Assembly: GCA_900199555.1 (NCBI GenBank)
Contig: FZQZ01000004.1
Span: 1 to 64,000, forward strand
Direction: 5' to 3'
DNA from: Prevotellaceae bacterium MN60
GTDB lineage: Bacteria > Bacteroidota > Bacteroidia > Bacteroidales > Bacteroidaceae
Length of the DNA stretch: 64,000 bases
Of the stretch, positions 37,332 through 44,753 are shown in pieces (the first letter of the stretch is position 1; each line of letters starts with the position of its first letter). The position numbers were made by a program, and so were the translations under genes. The notes under the pieces were generated by a model. The model was not told the DNA's origin. It was given only the letters and a program-made list of their open reading frames with translations, and did no database searches.

Positions 37332-38027
37332 TTATTCCATTAGCAGTTCACTTATTTCGCGCATACCTGCTGATGCACCCTTCTGTATCTGTGTAATGTT
37401 ACGTCCACCAGTGTTGATGGGATTGGGGTCTATGAGGTAGACAGGTACGTCCGGACGTACATAGTGAATGAGTCCTGCAGCGGGGTAGACTGCCAATGAA
37501 GTTCCGATGATGATAAAGATGTCGGCATCTTGACATGCTTCTGCAGCAATAGTTATCATGGGCACCGCTTCTCCAAAGAATACGATAAAGGGTCGAAGCA
37601 GTGAACCGTCACCTGCCTTCGTTCCTGGGACTACTTCACAATTATCTGGAGTAAGTAACTGTTGATAACGTGGGTCGTCAGGGTCATTACTTGAACAAAC
37701 CTTCATCAATTCACCATGTAGGTGAATCACTTTCGACGAACCAGCCATCTCATGCAAGTTGTCAACATTCTGCGTTACTACGGTTACATCGTATTTCTGC
37801 TCCAATGCAGCCACTAAACGATGGCCTTCATTGGGTTGCACGCCCCAGCATTTTTTGCGGAGCATGTTGTAAAAGTTGGTTACTAGAGTGGGGTCGTTGA
37901 GCCACCCTTCATGCGTAGCGACTTGCTGTACGGGATATTCTTCCCATAGTCCATCGGCATCGCGGAAAGTCTTCAGTCCACTTTCTACAGACATACCAGC
38001 ACCAGTTAAAACTACAATCTTTTTCAT
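37332..38027 (-). CDS. Sirtuin-type NAD-dependent deacylase
   Basis: The protein has 231 residues from MKKIVVLTGAGMSVESGLKT; an upstream in-frame ATG at 38060 is less likely. The NAD-binding motifs are LTGAGMSVESGLKTFRDADG and VTQNVDNLHEMAG, with catalytic His in HLHGE. The FFGEAVP and IIGTSLAVYPAAGLI motifs complete the Sir2 fold. The usual four-Cys zinc site is absent: only two cysteines (KVCSS, DNCEV) lie in that region. It removes acyl groups from lysines in the cytoplasm; the substrate is unknown. Confidence 0.92.
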   Translation of the reverse strand: MKKIVVLTGAGMSVESGLKTFRDADGLWEEYPVQQVATHEGWLNDPTLVTNFYNMLRKKCWGVQPNEGHRLVAALEQKYDVTVVTQNVDNLHEMAGSSKVIHLHGELMKVCSSNDPDDPRYQQLLTPDNCEVVPGTKAGDGSLLRPFIVFFGEAVPMITIAAEACQDADIFIIIGTSLAVYPAAGLIHYVRPDVPVYLIDPNPINTGGRNITQIQKGASAGMREISELLME

Positions 38028-38048
38028 AAGCAAAGTATTAACAATGCA

Positions 38049-38056
38049 CAAAAATA
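38049..38056 (-). promoter_or_regulatory. -7 element of sirtuin promoter
   Basis: TATTTTTG on the minus strand, 21 bp before the ATG. It lies within 45 bp of the divergent FKBP promoter. Confidence 0.45.
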
Positions 38057-38099
38057 GCATTTTTTCTCGAATATTCGTCTATAAATCGGAGATTATTTG

Positions 38100-38107
38100 T
38101 AACTTTG
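38100..38107 (+). promoter_or_regulatory. -7 element of FKBP operon promoter
   Basis: TAACTTTG followed by CGC, 43 bp before the first FKBP ATG. Confidence 0.65.
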
Positions 38108-38150
38108 CGCTCGATTTTTAACGCATATACATTATTAATATAAAGAAAAA

Positions 38151-38756
38151 ATGGATAAGGTAAGTTACGCATTGGGTATTGGCATTGGCCACCAGCTGGC
38201 AAACATGGGTGGTTCAGAGCTGAATATTGATGATTTCGCACAGGCAGTAAAAGATGTTCTGGGCGGTAAGGATTTGAAAATTAAGAGCACAGAAGCTCAA
38301 CAGATAGTTCAGGAATTCTTTGCAAAGCAAGAAGAAAAGATTCAGCAGCAGCGTGCTGAGGCCGGTAAGATGGCTAAAGAGGCTGGTGAAAAGTATCTTG
38401 CTGAGAATGCTAAAAAGGATGGCGTTATTACGCTTCCTAGTGGCTTGCAGTATCAGGTACTGAAAGAAGGTAATGGTAAGAAACCTAGTGCTAAAGATTC
38501 TGTTAAGTGTCACTATGAGGGCTTCCTTATCGATGGTACTGTATTTGATAGCAGCGTACAGCGTGGTGAGCCTGCCGTATTTGGTTTGCAGCAGGTGATC
38601 GCTGGTTGGACTGAAGGTCTCCAGTTGATGCAGGAGGGCGCTAAGTATCGTTTCTTCATTCCCTATCGTCTGGCATACGGTGAAGGCGGTGCGGGTAGCT
38701 CTATTCCTCCCTTTGCTGCCCTCGTCTTCGATGTTGAACTGATTCAGGTGATGTAA
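38151..38756 (+). CDS. FKBP-type peptidyl-prolyl isomerase without signal peptide
   Basis: The protein has 201 residues. An N-terminal helical dimerisation domain (VSYALGIGIGHQLANMG, about 4-90) precedes the FKBP domain (about 100-201: TLPSGLQYQVLKEGNGKKPS, YEGFLIDGTVFDSS, GWTEGLQLMQEGAKY, AYGEGG). No signal peptide is seen, so it is probably cytoplasmic, like FklB. It catalyses proline isomerisation and may act as a chaperone. It is the first of three consecutive FKBP paralogues. Confidence 0.92.
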   Translation: MDKVSYALGIGIGHQLANMGGSELNIDDFAQAVKDVLGGKDLKIKSTEAQQIVQEFFAKQEEKIQQQRAEAGKMAKEAGEKYLAENAKKDGVITLPSGLQYQVLKEGNGKKPSAKDSVKCHYEGFLIDGTVFDSSVQRGEPAVFGLQQVIAGWTEGLQLMQEGAKYRFFIPYRLAYGEGGAGSSIPPFAALVFDVELIQVM

Positions 38757-38808
38757 TACATCCTTCCTATCGAAATAATATAATAACGATATAATAACTA
38801 AAAAGAAA

Positions 38809-39690
38809 ATGAAAAAGATTACTTTTGCTGCGATTGCAGCTGTAGCAACCGTTATGATGTATTCATGCGGTAATGGCACTCCTAAGGCTAATCTGAAGAG
38901 TGACGTCGACACAGTAAGCTATGCTATTGGTATGGCTCAGACTCAGGGTCTAAAGGATTATCTCGTAGGTCGTTTGGGTGTTGACACCACTTACATGGAC
39001 GAGTTCATCAAGGGTCTGAACGAGGGCGCTAACGCTGGTGATGACAAGAAGAAGGCCGCTTACTATGCTGGTATCCAGATTGGTCAGCAGATTAGCAGCC
39101 AGATGGTAAAGGGTATCAACCACGAGTTGTTCGGTGATGACTCTACCAAGACCATTTCTTTGAAGAACTTCATGGCAGGTTTTGTTGCTGGTACTACTGG
39201 TAAGGATGCCTTGATGACTGTTGATTCTGCTTCTGTTGTTGCTCAGACCATGATGCGTAGCATCAAGGCTAAGCTGATGGAGAAAGAGTTCGGTCCTAAC
39301 AAGAAGGCTGGTGAAGATTTCTTGAAGGCTAACGCTAAGAAGGAAGGTGTTGTAACTCTGCCTAGCGGTCTTCAGTATAAGGTTCTGAAGGAGGGTAAGG
39401 GTGCTCTGCCTAAGGATACCTCTCGTGTAAAGGTTCATTATGAGGGCCGCACTATCGATGGTAAGGTGTTTGATAGCAGCTACAAGCGTGGCGAGGCTAC
39501 CGACTTCCGTGCTAATCAGGTTATTCCTGGTTGGACAGAGGCTCTGACTCACATGCCTGCAGGTTCTACTTGGGAGGTTTATATTCCTCAGGAACTGGCT
39601 TATGGTGAGCGTCAGCAGGGTGCTGATATCAAGCCTTTCTCTACACTGATTTTCAAGATTGAACTGCTGGAAGTAGATTCTAAGAAGTAA
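38809..39690 (+). CDS. FKBP-type isomerase, lipoprotein
   Basis: The protein has 293 residues with a lipoprotein signal (VATVMMYSCGNG, Cys about 21), so it is tethered in the envelope. The architecture is FkpA-like: a long helical N-terminal domain (DTVSYAIGMAQTQGLKDYL; GIQIGQQISSQM) and a C-terminal FKBP domain (SGLQYKVLKEGKGALPKDTS, YEGRTIDGKVFDSSYKRGE, AYGERQQG). It helps fold exported proteins. It lies 52 bp after the first FKBP gene, and its stop overlaps the next start by one base (TAATG). Confidence 0.92.
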   Translation: MKKITFAAIAAVATVMMYSCGNGTPKANLKSDVDTVSYAIGMAQTQGLKDYLVGRLGVDTTYMDEFIKGLNEGANAGDDKKKAAYYAGIQIGQQISSQMVKGINHELFGDDSTKTISLKNFMAGFVAGTTGKDALMTVDSASVVAQTMMRSIKAKLMEKEFGPNKKAGEDFLKANAKKEGVVTLPSGLQYKVLKEGKGALPKDTSRVKVHYEGRTIDGKVFDSSYKRGEATDFRANQVIPGWTEALTHMPAGSTWEVYIPQELAYGERQQGADIKPFSTLIFKIELLEVDSKK

Positions 39691-40511
39691 TGAAAAAACT
39701 AATTATAGTGGCACTCGCTCTTGTAGCGGGTGCCTCTTTGTCTACCATTCAGGCAGGCAAAAAGAATAAGAAAGCAAAAGCAAACACCGTTCAGCTGGTG
39801 AATGGCAGTGACTCATTGAGCTATTCTGCTGGTTATGTACTGGCTGACATTTTGCGTGAGCGTTTCTTGGCAGGACTGGAGAAAGAGGTTCAAGGCTCTG
39901 CTGATACACTGCAGTTGTCTATGGCTTATCGTGGCTTGTTCGATGCTTTGTATGGTGATACCACCCTCTTCAAGGCTCAGAGCGCAGAGCAGTTCCTGAA
40001 TGGCCGTGTAACAGCCATTCATAAAGCCAAGGAAGAAAAGCAGAAGAAGGTTGGCGTGGATTTCTTGAAAGAGAATGCCCAGAAAGAGGGTGTTGTCGTT
40101 CTGCCTAGTGGCTTACAGTATAAAGTGCTGAAGCAGGGCGATGGTCCTATTGCCAAGGCTACTGACAAGGTACAGGTAAAGTATGAAGGACGTCTGATTG
40201 ATGGTACTGTATTCGACTCTACCGATAAGCATGGCGGACAGCCTGTTACCTTTGCACCCAGTCAGGTGATTAAGGGATGGACTGAGGCTCTCTGTATGAT
40301 GCCTGTTGGTTCTAAGTGGCAGTTGTATATTCCTCAGGAACTGGCCTATGGCGCTCGTGCCACAGGAATGATTCCTGCCTATAGTACGCTCGTCTTTGAT
40401 GTAGAAGTGCTGGGTATAGAAGAACCCGAAGAGGTAAAGGAGGCTGAGGAGACAAAGACTGTCCAAGAAGTAAAGCCTGCTCCTGCACCTAAGAAAAAAC
40501 GCAAGAAGTAA
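39690..40511 (+). CDS. FKBP-type isomerase, exported
   Basis: The protein has 273 residues. The N-terminal signal (IIVALALVAGASLSTIQAG) lacks a lipobox Cys, so it is periplasmic. A shorter helical domain (SDSLSYSAGYVLADILRERF) precedes the FKBP domain (SGLQYKVLKQGDGPIAKATD, FDSTDKHGGQPVTFAP, AYGARATG). The C-terminus is an acidic then Lys/Pro-rich tail (EPEEVKEAEETKTVQEVKPA, then PAPKKKRKK). Its start overlaps the previous stop as TAATG, implying coupled translation. It is followed by rbfA 3 bp later. Confidence 0.9.
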   Translation: MKKLIIVALALVAGASLSTIQAGKKNKKAKANTVQLVNGSDSLSYSAGYVLADILRERFLAGLEKEVQGSADTLQLSMAYRGLFDALYGDTTLFKAQSAEQFLNGRVTAIHKAKEEKQKKVGVDFLKENAQKEGVVVLPSGLQYKVLKQGDGPIAKATDKVQVKYEGRLIDGTVFDSTDKHGGQPVTFAPSQVIKGWTEALCMMPVGSKWQLYIPQELAYGARATGMIPAYSTLVFDVEVLGIEEPEEVKEAEETKTVQEVKPAPAPKKKRKK

Positions 40512-40514
40512 TAT

Positions 40515-40850
40515 ATGCAAGAGACAAGACAAAACAAAATCGCACGTCTGCTCCAGAAAGAACTCTCTATGATCTTTCAGGAGCAGACTCGTGCCATGCA
40601 TGGTGTGATGGTCAGTGTGACGCGTACTAAGATTTCGCCTGACTTGAGCATTTGCACGGCCTATTTGAGTATTTTCCCCTCTGAACGTGGTGAGGAGTTG
40701 ATACAGAACATTACTCGTAGTGAGAAACAAATCCGCTATGAGTTAGGTACTCGTATACGTCATCAGATGCGTATTGTTCCAGAACTACGTTTCTTTATTG
40801 ACGATTCGCTCGATTATATTGAGCGTATTGACGAACTGTTGAAAAAGTAA
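40515..40850 (+). CDS. rbfA: Ribosome-binding factor A
   Basis: The protein has 111 residues with the KH-like RbfA fold: ARLLQKELSMIFQEQTR, VSVTRTKISPDLSICTAYLS and PELRFFIDDSLDYIERIDEL. It matures the 30S subunit by acting on the 5' end of 16S rRNA. It lies 3 bp after the third FKBP gene and 5 bp before the permease gene. Confidence 0.93.
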   Translation: MQETRQNKIARLLQKELSMIFQEQTRAMHGVMVSVTRTKISPDLSICTAYLSIFPSERGEELIQNITRSEKQIRYELGTRIRHQMRIVPELRFFIDDSLDYIERIDELLKK

Positions 40851-40855
40851 AGCGT

Positions 40856-42091
40856 TTGAATTTTCCATTTTACATCGCACGTAGGTATCTCTTCTCTAAG
40901 AAGTCTACACACGCCATCAACATCATTAGCGGCATCTCTGTAGTAGGTGTCGCTGTGGCTACGATGGCGCTAGTGGTTACCTTGTCGGTGTTTAATGGAT
41001 TCCACGACTTGGTAGCATCGTTCTTTACGCAGATGGATCCACAGCTGAAAGTTATTCCTGTTAAGGGTAAGACGGCAGCTTCTGACGATCCTGTATTGCT
41101 AAAGATTCGTCACTTGCCTGAAGTGGAGGTGGCTACAGAGTGTTTGGAAGATCAGGCTTTAGCCGTCTATGGCAGTCGCCAGATGATGGTCCGAATAAAG
41201 GGTGTGCAGGATAATTTCGATACTCTTACGCATATCCGTGAGGTTGTAGAGGGTGATGGCGAGTTCTGTTTGCATGCTGCCGACATGAACTATGGTATTC
41301 CTGGCTTAGGTATCGCCTATCAGCTAGGCTTAGGCTATACCTATCAGAATCCATTAAAGATTTACGCCCCTCGTCGTGAAGGGCAACTGAATATTGCCAA
41401 TCCTACCGATGGCTTTGTAGAAGACGAATTGTATTCTCCCGGTGTCGTATTTTGCATCAAACAGTCAAAGTATGACAAACAGTACATCCTGACCTCGTTA
41501 GACTTTACACAACAGCTCTTTGACCAGCAGGGACGTCTCTCGTCCCTTGAGTTGCGTCTGCGTCCCGGTAGTGACTTCGAAGGTGTGAAAGAGAAGATGC
41601 GCCAGATAGCTGCAGGACGTTTTAACGTCTTAGACCGCTATGAGCAGCAGGACGACACCTTCCGAATTATGAAGGTGGAGAAACTCATGGCATATATCTT
41701 TCTGACCTTTATCTTGGTTATTGCCTGCTTTAATATCATTGGCTCGCTCTCCATGTTGATTATCGACAAGCGTAATGATGTTGTTACGTTGAGCAATCTA
41801 GGAGCCAGCAATCATCAGATTATCCGTATTTTCTTGTTCGAAGGTCGCCTGATATCCATGATGGGTGCTGTGATAGGCATCGTGTTGGGCTTATTGCTAT
41901 GCTGGATACAGCAGCAATATGGTATCGTACGCTTAGGCGATAGTGAAGGTATCTTTGTGGTTGATGCCTATCCTGTCAGCGTACATCCCTGGGATGTCGT
42001 TGTGATATTCATTACCGTTGTCGCTGTAGGATTCCTCAGCGTATGGTATCCTGTGCGTTACTTTGCTCGCCGTTTGTTGCGTAGCAAGTAA
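40856..42091 (+). CDS. LolC/E-type ABC permease (FtsX family)
   Basis: The protein has 411 residues. Initiation is at TTG 40856: the family begins NFPFYIARRYLFSKKSTHAI right after it, and the next in-frame ATG is about 37 residues in. The topology is one N-terminal membrane helix (about 20-45), a large periplasmic domain, then three helices (about 275-400), as in MacB/LolC permeases. It probably releases lipoproteins from the inner membrane to the periplasmic carrier together with an ATPase encoded elsewhere. It converges with murI, with only 2 bp between their stops. Confidence 0.88.
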   Translation: MNFPFYIARRYLFSKKSTHAINIISGISVVGVAVATMALVVTLSVFNGFHDLVASFFTQMDPQLKVIPVKGKTAASDDPVLLKIRHLPEVEVATECLEDQALAVYGSRQMMVRIKGVQDNFDTLTHIREVVEGDGEFCLHAADMNYGIPGLGIAYQLGLGYTYQNPLKIYAPRREGQLNIANPTDGFVEDELYSPGVVFCIKQSKYDKQYILTSLDFTQQLFDQQGRLSSLELRLRPGSDFEGVKEKMRQIAAGRFNVLDRYEQQDDTFRIMKVEKLMAYIFLTFILVIACFNIIGSLSMLIIDKRNDVVTLSNLGASNHQIIRIFLFEGRLISMMGAVIGIVLGLLLCWIQQQYGIVRLGDSEGIFVVDAYPVSVHPWDVVVIFITVVAVGFLSVWYPVRYFARRLLRSK

Positions 42092-42093
42092 GG

Positions 42094-42930
42094 CTATCCT
42101 AAAGTAATGTTTTCTACCTCTACAGGCTCGTGGAGGAATAGTTGGGCCGACTCTTGGAACTTCTCTGGGTTCTCGGTAGTCAGATAGCGTGTTTGTCCGT
42201 TCTTTGTGCAGCGCTTTTCCATATCTGGGTGGCGCTTGAAATATTGTTGTAGCGAACTAGCTACATACTCTCCCTGTGAGATAATACGGATGCCTTCAGG
42301 GATGTATTTATGAATCTTAGGCAATAGGATAGGGTAGTGCGTACAGCCTAAGATAACGGTGTCAATCTGTGGGTCAAGACTCATCAACTGGTCAATGCGC
42401 TTCTTGACGAAATAGTCTGCTCCTGGAGAGTCTGCCTCATTATACTCTACGAGAGGTACCCAGAAAGGACAGGCGACACCAGAAACCTGAATGTCGGGAT
42501 GTAATTTGTGTATTTCGAGGTTATACGACTCGCTCTTAATCGTTCCTTCTGTGGCAAAGATACCTACATGGCGGTTGTGGGTCAGCGAACCAATCACCTC
42601 TGCTGTGGGGCGAATAATGCCTAAAACCCTGCGTTCTGCATCCAGCTTAGGTAAATCGTTTTGCTGTATAGTGCGTAGCGCCTTCGCTGACGCCGTATTA
42701 CAACCGAGGATGACCAAGTGGCAGCCCATCTCAAAAAGACGCGTCACAGCCTGTAATGTGAACTCATAGACTACGTCGAAGGAGCGTGGACCGTATGGCG
42801 CACGAGCATTATCACCCAGATAGAGATAATCATACTGGGGCAACAGTTGGCGTATACCATGTAGGATGGTCAGTCCGCCATATCCACTGTCAAAGATACC
42901 GATAGGCCCTGGTGCGCTTGGAAGTGTCAT
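42094..42930 (-). CDS. murI: Glutamate racemase
   Basis: The protein has 278 residues from MTLPSAPGPIGIFDSGYGGL; an upstream in-frame ATG at 42951 would overlap ompH and is rejected. Catalytic Asp in IGIFDSGYGG and the two cysteines in ILGCNTASA and ILGCTHYPIL are present. It makes D-glutamate for peptidoglycan. It closes the bamA-ompH operon, 10 bp after the third ompH gene. Confidence 0.95.
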   Translation of the reverse strand: MTLPSAPGPIGIFDSGYGGLTILHGIRQLLPQYDYLYLGDNARAPYGPRSFDVVYEFTLQAVTRLFEMGCHLVILGCNTASAKALRTIQQNDLPKLDAERRVLGIIRPTAEVIGSLTHNRHVGIFATEGTIKSESYNLEIHKLHPDIQVSGVACPFWVPLVEYNEADSPGADYFVKKRIDQLMSLDPQIDTVILGCTHYPILLPKIHKYIPEGIRIISQGEYVASSLQQYFKRHPDMEKRCTKNGQTRYLTTENPEKFQESAQLFLHEPVEVENITLG

Positions 42931-42940
42931 ATTTCTCTTC

Positions 42941-43450
42941 TTACTTAACAAGTGATGTTACTGCTTCTGTGATGTCTTCTCCCATGGCAGGATTGATCCA
43001 TGTGTTTGCGTTGGAGTCCATGTCGAGAATAAAAGCATAGCCACGCTCTTTGCCAATCTTCTCTACTGCCTGTGCCACGATGGTACGAATGCTTGTCAGC
43101 ATAGAGTTCTCTGCATCTGCTAATAGGCGTTGGCTCTCCTGCTTAAAGGCTACACTCTTGTCCAGCATCTCCTGCAGCTCACTTTGGCGCTTCTGCAGAA
43201 TGTTCTTTGGAAAGCTCTTCTGACCATCAAGAAACTCTTCATATTTCTTGTTGAAGTCTAGCTCAACACGCTTCTGCTCTGCCTCATATTTCTGGCGCAA
43301 ATCAGCCATGTTGCTTTGCATTTCTGCGTATTCAGGCATTGAGCGCATCACGGTTTCGTAACTCAAATAACCGAATTTGAGTTCCTGCTGTGCTGCCATA
43401 GGCATAGCAGCCAAGAGTGTAAACAGTATGGTGAATAATATCTTTCTCAT
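42941..43450 (-). CDS. OmpH/Skp-family periplasmic chaperone, third copy
   Basis: The protein has 169 residues with signal peptide RKILFTILFTLLAAMPMAAQ. The mature part starts ELKFGYLSYETVMRSMPEYA and is mostly long charged helices (about 40-120), the tentacles of the Skp trimer. It holds unfolded outer-membrane proteins on their way to BamA. It is the most diverged of three tandem copies. Confidence 0.88.
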   Translation of the reverse strand: MRKILFTILFTLLAAMPMAAQQELKFGYLSYETVMRSMPEYAEMQSNMADLRQKYEAEQKRVELDFNKKYEEFLDGQKSFPKNILQKRQSELQEMLDKSVAFKQESQRLLADAENSMLTSIRTIVAQAVEKIGKERGYAFILDMDSNANTWINPAMGEDITEAVTSLVK

Positions 43451-43463
43451 AAGATGATGTAAT

Positions 43464-43487
43464 AAAGGGAAGCATTCGCTTCCCTTT
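43464..43487. terminator. Intercistronic hairpin between ompH copies 2 and 3
   Basis: A perfect 10-bp stem AAAGGGAAGC/GCTTCCCTTT with loop ATTC in a 71-bp gap. The minus strand continues ATTACATC, so it is probably an attenuating or mRNA-processing hairpin rather than a full stop. Confidence 0.65.
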
Positions 43488-43521
43488 TGTTTGTTATAAT
43501 TAAGAGAAGTAGTCTATATGA

Positions 43522-44025
43522 TTATAGGCCGAGCTTCTTCTTTACTTCTGCTGTAACATCGGTAGAAAGGGTTGTGCTGATATAAGGAATACCGCTACCC
43601 ATATCCATAATGTATACGTAGTTGCCTGCCTGACCTACAGCCTTGATGGCATCAAGAACCTTAGTAGTGATAGCCTGCATCTTGTCCTGCTGCTCCTTAG
43701 CCAGTGCCTGCTGGTTGTCCTGGTAGCTCTGCTGAATCTTCTGCTGCATCTCAGCCAGTTCCTTCTCGCGACGCTCCTTGATGTTCTGAGGCAGGGTAGC
43801 CTGCTCCTTCTCATAAGCCTCGCCCTTCTTCTGCAGCTCTTCGTACATAGACTTCAGGTCAGCCTCATACTGCTTGGTCAGGTTCTCAATGTCTGTGCGA
43901 GCCTTAGCAAACTCTGGCATAGCCTGGATAATCTCCTGTGAGTTAACGTGGCCAAACTTACCCTGAGCATTGGCAGTGGTGAAGCCACAGATTGCGCAGA
44001 TTGCGCAGATAATAAACTTCTTCAT
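43522..44025 (-). CDS. OmpH/Skp-family periplasmic chaperone, second copy
   Basis: The protein has 167 residues with signal peptide KKFIICAICAICGFTTANAQ. The mature part starts GKFGHVNSQEIIQAMPEFAK, followed by a Lys/Glu/Gln-rich coiled coil (about 45-125) and a beta strand end (YIMDMGSGIPYISTTLS). It is the typical Skp of Bacteroidetes. It lies between the TCTAGA tandem array and the 43464 hairpin. Confidence 0.9.
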   Translation of the reverse strand: MKKFIICAICAICGFTTANAQGKFGHVNSQEIIQAMPEFAKARTDIENLTKQYEADLKSMYEELQKKGEAYEKEQATLPQNIKERREKELAEMQQKIQQSYQDNQQALAKEQQDKMQAITTKVLDAIKAVGQAGNYVYIMDMGSGIPYISTTLSTDVTAEVKKKLGL

Positions 44026-44068
44026 AATTGTTTTTTGTTTTTATTGTTATTAATTATTTTCTTCTTTT

Positions 44069-44131
44069 TCTAGAATATCTAGAGCCTCTAGAGTATCTAG
44101 ATTTTCTAGACTATCTAGATACTCTAGTTTG
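44069..44131. repeat. 9-bp TCTAGA tandem array, seven units
   Basis: CTAG starts at 44070, 44079, 44088, 44097, 44106, 44115 and 44124, an exact 9-bp period with units such as TCTAGAATA and TCTAGAGTA. A 15-bp perfect inverted repeat with a 10-nt loop (44088-44102 with 44113-44127) lies inside it. The last unit supplies the TAG stop of ompH copy 1. The array fills most of the gap to ompH copy 2. Confidence 0.9.
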
Positions 44132-44636
44132 AATATCCCAGTTTCGAGAGCACCTCATTAGAGATGTCTATCTTCGGCGAACCAAAGATGATGCCACTAT
44201 CGCTTGCTCTGTCGAGGATGAGCTGATAGCCACGGAGGTCGGCAATATCCTTAACGGCATTATATACCTCCTCTTGGATGGGCGTCATCAGGGCAGAACG
44301 CTTCTTAAAGAGTTCTCCCTCTGGTCCAAAGTATTTCTTTTTCAGGTCTGCAGCCTCTTTCTCTTTGGCTACGATGGCATCCTGCTTTGTCTTTTTCTGC
44401 TCTTGTGAGAGGAAAACCACCTCATTCTGATAGTTCTTATACATGGTCTGTGCCTCTATCTGAATGGCTTCCACCTCAGCCTGCCACTTCTTTGACACCT
44501 GATTCAGCTGCTCGTTGGCACGCTCATAGGCTGGTATGTTCTTGAAGATATAGTCCATATCAACAAGCGCGAACTTCTGTGCATGCATCGACAATGCCGA
44601 TACCCACATGACACATATTACTAATAACTTTTTCAT
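44124..44636 (-). CDS. OmpH/Skp-family periplasmic chaperone, first copy
   Basis: The protein has 170 residues from MKKLLVICVMWVSALSMHAQ; the open frame extends to 44702 through repeat sequence and is not used. The mature part starts KFALVDMDYIFKNIPAYERA, then a long helical region (about 45-125) and an end LILDRASDSGIIFGSPKIDI. It follows bamA by 117 bp, part of which is a 7-bp repeat array. Its stop codon is formed by the TCTAGA array. Confidence 0.9.
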   Translation of the reverse strand: MKKLLVICVMWVSALSMHAQKFALVDMDYIFKNIPAYERANEQLNQVSKKWQAEVEAIQIEAQTMYKNYQNEVVFLSQEQKKTKQDAIVAKEKEAADLKKKYFGPEGELFKKRSALMTPIQEEVYNAVKDIADLRGYQLILDRASDSGIIFGSPKIDISNEVLSKLGYSN

Positions 44637-44703
44637 ATTTGTCTCTTTTAGGGTTATATCTCTTAGACGTGGATACTTCTCAAAGGTTTCAAGTTTTTGC
44701 AAC

Positions 44704-44740
44704 TTTTCACTTTTCGTTATTCACTATTCACTCTTCACTA
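44704..44740. repeat. 7-bp tandem array between bamA and ompH
   Basis: The units TTTTCAC, TTTTCGT, TATTCAC twice and TCTTCAC end in CTAG. On the transcribed strand it reads CTAGTGAAGAGTGAATAGTG onward. Confidence 0.85.
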
Positions 44741-44753
44741 GGCCGCAGGCCGC

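Noticed and set aside
38214..40730. Minus-strand ORFs of about 200 codons opposite the FKBP and rbfA genes
   Set aside because: They mirror the three FKBP paralogues and show Ile/Leu/Ser/Thr-rich composition typical of antisense frames.
42092..42093. Terminator between the converging permease and murI genes
   Set aside because: Only 2 bp separate the stops and no hairpin with a T run was found; transcripts probably overlap.
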